From contig CANHCG010000097.1 in NCBI GenBank assembly GCA_947459055.1, positions 1-6,689 of the forward strand: a DNA stretch of 6,689 nt. Reading direction: 5' to 3'. The notes beneath the pieces are model-generated. The model did no database searches and was not told where the DNA came from. It was given only the letters and a program-made list of their open reading frames with translations. This DNA comes from Cytophagaceae bacterium (GTDB taxonomy: Bacteria > Bacteroidota > Bacteroidia > Cytophagales > Spirosomataceae). Shown here in pieces: positions 1-5,747 of this stretch (position 1 is its first letter; each line of letters opens with the position of its first letter). The translations under genes and the position numbers were made by a program.

Positions 1-474
1 TTCACATAAAATCGGTGTGATACTGTCAAATATTTTCTGTGTCGCCTGAAATTCTCCGCGAGTCGTATGCACCACAGACCCGCATCCTGCATAGGAAAAT
101 TGAGTAATATTTGCCTTTACAAAATGGACCTTGGGATGGGCTTGTAATGCCGCTACCACATTGGCAAACCATGTATCACTGGAAATTTTAGAATAGGTAA
201 AGGGCTGAATGGCCAGGAGATTACTTGTAACATTGGCTTCATGAAACCAAAGATGTTGCCATGATTTTTCCGCTAAATGATCAAATGTTTCGGCTTCTTC
301 AGACCAATAACACCACGTTTTTTTAGGAAATCCGAGTTCATCTTGACTGATGATCAAGATGGATTCGTCTTTTAACGCACTTTGTGTTAAATAATAGGCG
401 AGCGAAAGTCCAGACATGCCGCCTCCAGCGATAATAAAGCTGTATTCCGACTGGCTTGGACCTGGTAAATTCAT
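1..474 (-). CDS. crtY: Lycopene beta-cyclase, CrtY type (3' part beyond window edge)
   Basis: The first 158 codons of a flavoprotein are present; the rest lies beyond position 1. Residues 11-22 form a beta strand and dinucleotide-binding glycine loop (IIAGGGMSG), followed by a helix (LSLAYYLTQ) as in FAD/NAD(P)-dependent enzymes. Residues 52-57 read KTWCYW, close to the RTWCFW motif of bacterial CrtY-type lycopene cyclases, and the sequence after it (Trp-rich, then FTYSKISS) also fits. The family cyclises the linear ends of lycopene to beta-ionone rings, giving beta-carotene at the membrane. The ATG at 474-472 directly follows the TAA of lipA (477-475), so the two are almost certainly co-transcribed and perhaps translationally coupled. 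No other carotenoid gene is visible here. The alternative is another FAD-dependent oxidoreductase, but the TWCYW motif makes this unlikely. Confidence 0.82.
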   Translation of the reverse strand, partial: MNLPGPSQSEYSFIIAGGGMSGLSLAYYLTQSALKDESILIISQDELGFPKKTWCYWSEEAETFDHLAEKSWQHLWFHEANVTSNLLAIQPFTYSKISSDTWFANVVAALQAHPKVHFVKANITQFSYAGCGSVVHTTRGEFQATQKIFDSITPILCE

Positions 475-1344
475 TTATATATGCTTTTCGGCATGATAAG
501 ATGAACGAACCAAAGCGCCAGATTCCACATAGGCTAAACCGCGCTTAAGTCCTTCCTCTTTGTACATGGCAAAGGTGTCTGGATGAATCCATTCGATGAC
601 TTCATGGTGCATTTTGGTCGGTTGTAAATATTGACCTAGCGTCAAAACATCCAAGCCATGCGCGACTAAATCATCCATCGCTTGAAATACTTCCTCTTTC
701 GTTTCACCAAGGCCAAGCATTAAGCCGGATTTGGTTCTTTTTCCAAATTCTTTCGTGCGTTTGGTTTGTTCTAAACTCCGCTCATATTTTGCTTGCGGGC
801 GTACGTAGCGATACAATCGCGCGACGGTTTCCATGTTGTGAGATACGACTTCTTGGCCTCCTTCAATCATACGAATTAACGCGTCCCAATTACCTTTTGT
901 ATCTGGAATAAGGGTCTCAATTGTCGTTAGCGGGGTAGTTTCTTTCACAGCACGTACCGTTTGGTACCAAATTTCGGCCCCTCTATCTTTTAATTCATCA
1001 CGGTTCACTGAGGTTATAACCGCATGTTTTACTTTCATCAGTCGGATCGCTTCAGCTACACGACGGGGCTCATCCTCGTCGTATTCATTGGGTCTTCCAG
1101 TAGCTACGGCACAAAAAGTACAAGAGCGGGTACATACATTCCCTAAAATCATGAAAGTGGCGGTACCTTCGCCCCAGCATTCGCCCATATTGGGGCAATT
1201 GCCCGATTGGCAAATGGTATGCAATTTATACTCATCCACAATCTTCCGAACGTTCGTATATTTTTCCCCGATGGGCAATTTGACACGTAACCAATCTGGT
1301 TTTCGCGTAGAAGATGCTGGGTTTATTTGTGGTAAATCAATCAT
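475..1344 (-). CDS. lipA: Lipoyl synthase (radical SAM)
   Basis: The 289-residue protein has the normal family length. It carries both iron-sulfur cluster motifs of LipA: the auxiliary cluster C45-x4-C50-x5-C56 ([12 protein letters not shown]) and the radical SAM cluster C71-x3-C75-x2-C78 (CTRSCTFC). The C-terminal RSSY motif, whose serine ligates the auxiliary cluster in characterised LipA, is at 280-283. The enzyme inserts two sulfur atoms into protein-bound octanoyl groups, making lipoyl cofactor for pyruvate and 2-oxoglutarate dehydrogenases and the glycine cleavage system in the cytoplasm. The ATG at 1344 lies 6 bp after the stop of the upstream exported-protein gene, and its TAA abuts the crtY start, so it sits mid-operon with no room for its own promoter in the gaps. 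All key residues are present and no damage is visible. No lipB is seen in the window. Confidence 0.98.
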   Translation of the reverse strand: MIDLPQINPASSTRKPDWLRVKLPIGEKYTNVRKIVDEYKLHTICQSGNCPNMGECWGEGTATFMILGNVCTRSCTFCAVATGRPNEYDEDEPRRVAEAIRLMKVKHAVITSVNRDELKDRGAEIWYQTVRAVKETTPLTTIETLIPDTKGNWDALIRMIEGGQEVVSHNMETVARLYRYVRPQAKYERSLEQTKRTKEFGKRTKSGLMLGLGETKEEVFQAMDDLVAHGLDVLTLGQYLQPTKMHHEVIEWIHPDTFAMYKEEGLKRGLAYVESGALVRSSYHAEKHI

Positions 1345-1350
1345 ATGCGT

Positions 1351-2175
1351 TTATTTACTTTTTCCGAAGAAAAAAGTGAGATAACCTGTCGTATAAACAG
1401 CGCGATGGGGTGTTTGGTTTAGCATTTCAATCGGCTTACTGAAATAATCCAAAATAAATCCCATCTCTAAACTTAGGTAATTTTGTTTGAAGGTGTCTAA
1501 TTCGACATTGAAAGCGGTTTTCAGGTGCCAACCAGGCACAATCACCGATTCGTTCAATCCATTAAAATAATTACTTTCGCCGATAATCACCGTTCTCGTC
1601 GAATTTGATAAGGCTTGTGCCATGGAAATTGATTGAATAGACGATTTTCCATTGGATGGATTAACCGCAGAAATATCCACATGGTAGGGCATTTGTACTC
1701 CAATATTCGGCCCCGTCATTAATATCCCTTTTAACGAAGCGCCGCCTTCAGTCGCTTTTTTTAATAAGGTCCATTGTCGGCCATATTCAGGTCGAATGAC
1801 TAATAAATTATTTAATTTCCCCTCCACATAGCCCCGTCCATTGTAGGAATAAGGAGAATTGAATTCACGATAATCGTTTATAATGGATGCATCCAAGCCA
1901 ATAATTGGTTGACTCACCTGGTTTTTGATCCAAGCGTTTCGAAAAGAAAGTCCTCCAAAAATTCCGGAGTTTGTTGACGTTCCGACTCCCATCGATAAGG
2001 TGATGGTCGGGTCCAAGGTCGACTGAGGACTTGATTTTGGTAAAGGATTTGATTTTCTTGATGAACTACTAGGTGCTTGAACTACAATTTCCTTGGAGGC
2101 CGCGCCTCTTCGTTGCCCAAAACCAGGCAAGGAAAATAAAATCCCAATCAAGGTAATTCCCAGGATTTTGTTCAT
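1351..2175 (-). CDS. Exported protein of unknown function, probable outer-membrane beta-barrel
   Basis: I do not recognise this 274-residue protein. Residues 1-20 are a clear signal peptide: Lys at position 3, a hydrophobic core (ILGITLIGILFSL), then a likely signal peptidase I site after PGFG, before Gln21. There is no lipobox cysteine, and no cysteine anywhere in the protein. A Ser/Pro/Lys-rich low-complexity linker covers about residues 34-54. The rest has short alternating hydrophobic/polar stretches with many Gly, Asn, Ser and aromatic residues (for example ITLSMGVG, FGGLSF, YLSLEMGFILDYF), and the protein ends in an aromatic strand (TGYLTFFFG) four residues from the terminus. This suggests an outer-membrane beta-barrel with a periplasmic linker, by inference only. 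Its ATG overlaps the TGA of ytxJ as ATGA, and lipA follows after 6 bp, so it belongs to that operon. A soluble periplasmic protein remains possible. Confidence 0.75.
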   Translation of the reverse strand: MNKILGITLIGILFSLPGFGQRRGAASKEIVVQAPSSSSRKSNPLPKSSPQSTLDPTITLSMGVGTSTNSGIFGGLSFRNAWIKNQVSQPIIGLDASIINDYREFNSPYSYNGRGYVEGKLNNLLVIRPEYGRQWTLLKKATEGGASLKGILMTGPNIGVQMPYHVDISAVNPSNGKSSIQSISMAQALSNSTRTVIIGESNYFNGLNESVIVPGWHLKTAFNVELDTFKQNYLSLEMGFILDYFSKPIEMLNQTPHRAVYTTGYLTFFFGKSK

Positions 2176-2504
2176 TTGTGTAGTTCAGGTTTAATATCTT
2201 CGACAGAAATATCCCAATGCGTGGCGGAATAGGCACAAACACCTTTGTCGATCACAAGGACTTGTGGGGACTGATGTTCGATACCAAATTTTTCGGCAAT
2301 CTCATTCGATATCGACCGATAGGCAATTAAATCTAAATAATAAGCAGGTGTTTCGGTTTCATCCCAGGCCCGTTCAAACCGATTTAAGGCCGTTGAGGAA
2401 ATGGAACAACGTGTACTGTGCTTAAAAATTAGCTGAGCTTTTTCGTGGGATGCTTGCGCAATTTCATCCAATTGTTTTAACTCTGTTAATTGTTTCCAAA
2501 CCAT
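2172..2504 (-). CDS. ytxJ: Bacilliredoxin-like protein YtxJ (bacillithiol-linked, thioredoxin fold)
   Basis: This 110-residue protein matches the YtxJ (DUF2847) family in length and layout. An N-terminal region is followed by a strand (QLIFKHS), then T31-R-C33-S-I-S, the counterpart of the family's single-cysteine TxCPIS active site. SPQ around Pro80 is the thioredoxin-fold cis-proline region, then come strand VLVIDKG and the family ending ATHWDIS (94-100). Members are thought to remove bacillithiol from S-bacillithiolated proteins in the cytoplasm, so the organism probably makes bacillithiol; no bsh genes are visible here to confirm it. Cys90 is a second cysteine, in the strand before the ATHWDI motif. 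The gene is the first of the minus-strand operon: the ATG at 2504 is preceded by a divergent spacer, and its stop overlaps the next start. No Shine-Dalgarno sequence is evident, which is usual in Bacteroidota. Confidence 0.85.
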   Translation of the reverse strand: MVWKQLTELKQLDEIAQASHEKAQLIFKHSTRCSISSTALNRFERAWDETETPAYYLDLIAYRSISNEIAEKFGIEHQSPQVLVIDKGVCAYSATHWDISVEDIKPELHK

Positions 2505-2554
2505 AAGGATGATGCAGGTGTTCTGCTTATTTTGTAATTTTATTGATTCAACAT

Positions 2555-2562
2555 CAAATTTA
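2555..2562 (-). promoter_or_regulatory. Candidate Bacteroidota -7 box for the ytxJ operon
   Basis: Read on the minus strand these eight bases are TAAATTTG, an exact match to the Bacteroidota primary sigma -7 consensus TAnnTTTG. Transcription starting about 6 bp downstream would give a leader of roughly 40 nt before the ytxJ ATG at 2504. I see no matching TTG/TTTG -33 element at the expected distance (about 2580-2586), and that region is inside the waaA coding sequence. Only the -7 box supports the call. The match could be chance in AT-rich sequence. Confidence 0.35.
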
Positions 2563-2569
2563 AGAAAAA

Positions 2570-3823
2570 TTGAGGGTTTGGCTATATTCTTTTGCCTTGT
2601 TTTTATACCGAATGATCATTCGACTTATTTCTCCGTTCCATCGAAAGGCGATGGCATGGGAAAAAGGTCAATCTGAGGTCTGGGAAGGCTTAGAAAAAAA
2701 TCTACGATTTAATCAAAAACCGGTAGCTTGGTTTCATACGGCCTCGATGGGGGAATTTGAACAAGGTAGACCCATCATCGATGCTTTCAAAAAGGCACAT
2801 CCCAACTATTTTATTTTGGTCACGTTTTTTTCACCTTCTGGATATGAAGTTCGTAAAAATGCACCTGGAGTAGATTTTGTGAGTTATTTGCCTTCTGATG
2901 GTGCTCAAACTTCTGCAAGATTTTTGGATTTGGTGAAACCTAAGTTGGCGATTTTCGTCAAATATGAATTTTGGTATTTTTATTTGACTGGATTACAAAA
3001 GCGCGAAATTCCGAGTCTTTTGGTTTCAGCTATTTTTCGACCTGATCAAATATTTTTTGCATGGTATGGCCAATTTTTCAGGAAAATCGTAGCGAGTTTT
3101 ACACATATTTTTGTGCAAGATGTTGATTCTCAGACTTTATTAGAAAGAATCGACATATTGAACGTGATAGTAGGGGGAGATACACGCTTCGATCGGGTGT
3201 TAAGTAATGCCCGACAAGGACAAAGCTGGGATCTTTTGACCGATTTTTTACAGGAAACCGCTTTTATTGTGGTGGGTTCTGCATGGCAAGCGGATATGGA
3301 ATGCCTCTTGCCCTTGATTAATTCAAAAAAAATTCCGGTAAAATGGGTTATCGTGCCTCATGAAATTCATGATTCAGAATTACGCGCATGGGAGGCCTCC
3401 ATTCGATTAGCAGTCATGTATTCAAAGGGGGAAAAGGTTAATGATGCGGAAGTGCTGATTGTCAATGAGGTAGGTCGATTATCTTCGCTTTATCGAGGGG
3501 CAACCTTTGCCTACATTGGAGGTGCCTTTGGAGCGGGTTTACATAATACGTTAGAGGCGGCGGTATTTGGCCCGACTGTCTTTTTTGGTAATAAAAACTA
3601 CATAAAATTTAAGGAGGCCGTCGATTTAGTGGACTGTGGCTTAGCATTTCCAGTGGGAAGTTCACGGGAATTAGAAGAAAAAATGATTGAAATTTGGGAG
3701 GATGAGCAGTTGTTGGTCAACAAGCAAGTCCAATCCCGTCACTTTGTTGCCCTGCACGCGGGTGCTACGCAACGCATCATGGAATATATCAACCAAAACC
3801 TGAACCTACATGGAAACCAATAA
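2570..3823 (+). CDS. waaA: 3-deoxy-D-manno-octulosonic acid (Kdo) transferase, GT30
   Basis: WaaA (KdtA) moves Kdo from CMP-Kdo to the lipid A precursor at the cytoplasmic face of the inner membrane, the first step of LPS core assembly. The 417 residues span the whole family. There is an N-terminal hydrophobic anchor (about 4-20), then HTASMGEFEQ at 56-65, in which Glu62 aligns with the catalytic base of characterised WaaA. KPKLAIFVKYEFW (123-135), a VGGDTRFDRV segment (201-210), VGSAW (235-239) and VPHEIHD (262-268) follow. The C-terminal donor-binding segment is AYIGGAFGAGLHNTLEAAVFG (314-334), ending with Asn and Glu near 326-329. The start is TTG at 2570: an in-frame TAA at 2561 rules out anything earlier, and the first ATG (2612) would remove much of the anchor. 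It is the first gene of an operon with rsgA, which overlaps its 3' end. Confidence 0.96.
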   Translation: MRVWLYSFALFLYRMIIRLISPFHRKAMAWEKGQSEVWEGLEKNLRFNQKPVAWFHTASMGEFEQGRPIIDAFKKAHPNYFILVTFFSPSGYEVRKNAPGVDFVSYLPSDGAQTSARFLDLVKPKLAIFVKYEFWYFYLTGLQKREIPSLLVSAIFRPDQIFFAWYGQFFRKIVASFTHIFVQDVDSQTLLERIDILNVIVGGDTRFDRVLSNARQGQSWDLLTDFLQETAFIVVGSAWQADMECLLPLINSKKIPVKWVIVPHEIHDSELRAWEASIRLAVMYSKGEKVNDAEVLIVNEVGRLSSLYRGATFAYIGGAFGAGLHNTLEAAVFGPTVFFGNKNYIKFKEAVDLVDCGLAFPVGSSRELEEKMIEIWEDEQLLVNKQVQSRHFVALHAGATQRIMEYINQNLNLHGNQ

Positions 3824-4742
3824 AGGCTTAATCATGCGTTCTACGGGTTCTTGGTACGAAATCCGGGCGGAAAACGGGATCGTTTTCCGTGGGCGACTCA
3901 AAGGGAAATTTAAATTAAACGGCCCCAAAACGTCTAATCCAATTGCCGTTGGCGACTGGGTCATGTATGCCATGGAAGATGAGGCGAATCAAACCGTGGT
4001 GATTGAAGAGATTTTACCTCGACAAAATTATTTGATCCGTAAATCGGTGCATAAGACGGGCCAGGGCCAATTGATGGCCGCGAATGTCGATCAGGCCATT
4101 TTTGTCATGACTTATAAATCCCCGAAAACTTCTTTGGGATTTTTAGATCGATTCCTTGTAACCGCCGAGGCCTTTCGTATTCCGGTGACGATTGTGTTTA
4201 ATAAAATGGATTTATTAACCGATGATGAGAAAGATCAGGTGTTTGAATGGGCTGGTTTGTATCAAGAACTGGGCTATGGAATATTATTCACTTCTTTGCC
4301 TCTGAACCAAGGGGTGGATGAATTTAAGGAGATGTTTCAGGGAAAGGTTTCGTTGATGGCGGGCCATTCGGGCGTGGGTAAATCTAGCTTATTGAACATT
4401 GTTGCGCCTGCTTTACAGATTAAAACCAAAGAAATCTCGGATTTTGCGCAAAAAGGGGTTCATACCACGACCTATTCCACGATGTGGGAATTAGGCCCTT
4501 CGACCTACCTGATTGATAGTCCTGGGATTAATGAATTGGGTGTAATGGAGATCGAGAAGGAGGAATTAGCGCATTATTTCCCGGAAATGCGGGCTTTGTT
4601 GGGGCAATGTAAATTCAACAATTGCTTGCATTTGCATGAACCTCATTGCGCGGTACAGGAGGCGGTGAAAGAAGGAGAGATTGCATCGAGTCGCTATTTA
4701 AGTTATTTTAGTATTTTTGAAAATGACGATAATCGTCGCTAA
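3810..4742 (+). CDS. rsgA: Ribosome small subunit-dependent GTPase A
   Basis: RsgA (YjeQ) is a circularly permuted GTPase that checks late maturation of the 30S subunit. The 310 residues show the full family order. An N-terminal OB-fold covers about 1-75 (STGSWYEIR, then AVGDWV at 46-51). The GTPase has its motifs in permuted order: G4 NKMD (131-134), G1 GHSGVGKSS (185-193), a G2 region GVHTT (216-220) and G3 DSPG (236-239). A C-terminal zinc site follows, with Cys267, Cys272, His274 and Cys280. The ATG at 3810 lies inside the end of waaA, a 14 nt overlap in another frame. A second ATG at 3834 (Met9) lies just past the waaA stop, but it would remove NKGLI, which aligns with the usual N-terminus before STGSWY, so 3810 is preferred. 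The overlap suggests translational coupling to waaA. Confidence 0.97.
   Translation: METNKGLIMRSTGSWYEIRAENGIVFRGRLKGKFKLNGPKTSNPIAVGDWVMYAMEDEANQTVVIEEILPRQNYLIRKSVHKTGQGQLMAANVDQAIFVMTYKSPKTSLGFLDRFLVTAEAFRIPVTIVFNKMDLLTDDEKDQVFEWAGLYQELGYGILFTSLPLNQGVDEFKEMFQGKVSLMAGHSGVGKSSLLNIVAPALQIKTKEISDFAQKGVHTTTYSTMWELGPSTYLIDSPGINELGVMEIEKEELAHYFPEMRALLGQCKFNNCLHLHEPHCAVQEAVKEGEIASSRYLSYFSIFENDDNRR
4725..4737 (+). repeat. Small perfect inverted repeat at the rsgA / ROK kinase junction
   Basis: GACGA (4725-4729) and TCGTC (4733-4737) are perfect inverted arms around a 3-base TAA loop. The arms lie in the last codons of rsgA (the Asp-Asp-Asn-Arg-Arg end) and finish 9 bases before the preferred ATG of the sugar kinase. 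In mRNA this would be a short hairpin in the space where ribosomes load for the next gene. It has no T-run, so it is not a terminator. Whether it has a function is unknown; a short repeat like this can arise by chance. Confidence 0.3.
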
Positions 4743-4746
4743 ACCT

Positions 4747-5664
4747 ATGGAACATTTATATAATTGGGGGATTGATTTAGGGGGGACAAAAATTGAATGC
4801 GCGGTATTAGACCGCCAAGATCCGACGAAAGTCATTCACCGGGAACGGATTGATACTGAATCGGCAAAGGGATATGATCATATTATGGCACAAGTGGGCC
4901 GGCTCATCGATTCCGTTTCTGCCAAACTAGGATTCCGTCCAGCGCAAATAGGATTTGCGACGCCGGGTGTCTTGGATCCTACTTCCCAAACGATGAAAAA
5001 TTGTAATACGACGAGCATGAATGGGCAGCCGATGGCGAAAGATTTGGCTCGAGTGGTGGGTTGCGAGGTTCGTTTAGCAAATGATGCGAATTGTTTTGCC
5101 CTGGCTGAAGCTTTGTTGGGAGCTGTTCAGGACGTGAATCCACAAGCGCAAATTGTCTTTGGAATCATCATGGGAACGGGCGTGGGTGGAGGATTAGTGG
5201 TGCATGGCCAAGTCGTGAATGGATTTCATGGCATTGGAGGCGAATGGGGACATAATATTTTAGAAGAAGGCGGAGATCCATGTTATTGTGGGAAATCGGG
5301 CTGCGTGGAAAAAGTGATATCAGGGCCGGCCTTAGAGCTTTTTTATGAGCGTCAGGCGGGACAAAAGAAAAAGTTAAAAGATATCGTTCAGGCCTATTTG
5401 GATCATACAGATCCGGCGGCGGATTTGACGATTCGCCGATTGATGGATCAATTTGGTCGGGCTGTGTCCACCTTAATTAACGTAATCGATCCGGATGTGA
5501 TTGTTGTCGGTGGGGGTGTGGGGAACATTGATTTGTTGTATACAGAGGGTTACGAATGCATTAAGAAATACATATTTAACTCGGGGGAGGTATTGACACC
5601 GATCGTAAAACCTAAATTAGGAGATAGCGCTGGGGTTTTTGGTGCGGCGATGTTATTTTCTTAA
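4747..5664 (+). CDS. ROK-family sugar kinase, Mak-like (fructokinase/glucokinase type)
   Basis: The 305-residue protein has all ROK kinase marks: the phosphate loop DLGGTK (10-15), NDAN with probable catalytic base Asp113 (112-115), GTGVGGG (143-149), GEWGHN (165-170), and the zinc motif CYCGKSGCVE (179-188) with His169, Cys179, Cys181 and Cys186. DPDVIVVGGG (249-257) follows. Family members phosphorylate hexoses with ATP in the cytoplasm. NGQP, RLANDANC, GEWGHN and the CYCGK zinc loop read most like the manno(fructo)kinase Mak of E. coli, more than NagK or NanK, but the substrate cannot be settled by eye. No DNA-binding helix-turn-helix precedes the kinase, so it is not a NagC/XylR-type repressor. 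I chose ATG 4747, 4 bp after the rsgA stop. In-frame TTG 4717 and ATG 4723 would add residues overlapping rsgA with no family match. Confidence 0.92.
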   Translation: MEHLYNWGIDLGGTKIECAVLDRQDPTKVIHRERIDTESAKGYDHIMAQVGRLIDSVSAKLGFRPAQIGFATPGVLDPTSQTMKNCNTTSMNGQPMAKDLARVVGCEVRLANDANCFALAEALLGAVQDVNPQAQIVFGIIMGTGVGGGLVVHGQVVNGFHGIGGEWGHNILEEGGDPCYCGKSGCVEKVISGPALELFYERQAGQKKKLKDIVQAYLDHTDPAADLTIRRLMDQFGRAVSTLINVIDPDVIVVGGGVGNIDLLYTEGYECIKKYIFNSGEVLTPIVKPKLGDSAGVFGAAMLFS

Positions 5665-5747
5665 ATAGGAAATACAAGGAATAGATTAGGTTACCAAAGA
5701 TCAAGTCTTGCTTGAATTGACGGCTAAATGTAAATCGATTTCCGTGG

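Noticed and set aside
1088..1384. Plus-strand open frame of 98 codons
   Set aside because: It lies antisense to the start of lipA and the end of the exported-protein gene. Its product has no recognisable motif, while the opposite strand encodes the Fe-S motifs of lipA.
2528..2542. Plus-strand -7 box for waaA (TATTTTG or TAATTTTA)
   Set aside because: Each differs by one base from TAnnTTTG and neither has a TTG -33 element at the right spacing; this is not enough in AT-rich sequence.
2570..3823. waaA as a recently transferred gene, because it looks more AT-rich than rsgA and the kinase
   Set aside because: The difference is only an impression and was not counted. Its motifs are of the ordinary Bacteroidota type and it is embedded in an operon with overlapping rsgA.
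5665..5747. Terminator between the convergent kinase and protease genes
   Set aside because: The only hairpin I find is TCAAG/CTTGA (5701-5715, 5 bp) without a T-run on either side, plus a 10-base palindrome AAATCGATTT (5732-5741). Neither is convincing as a terminator; both may be chance.
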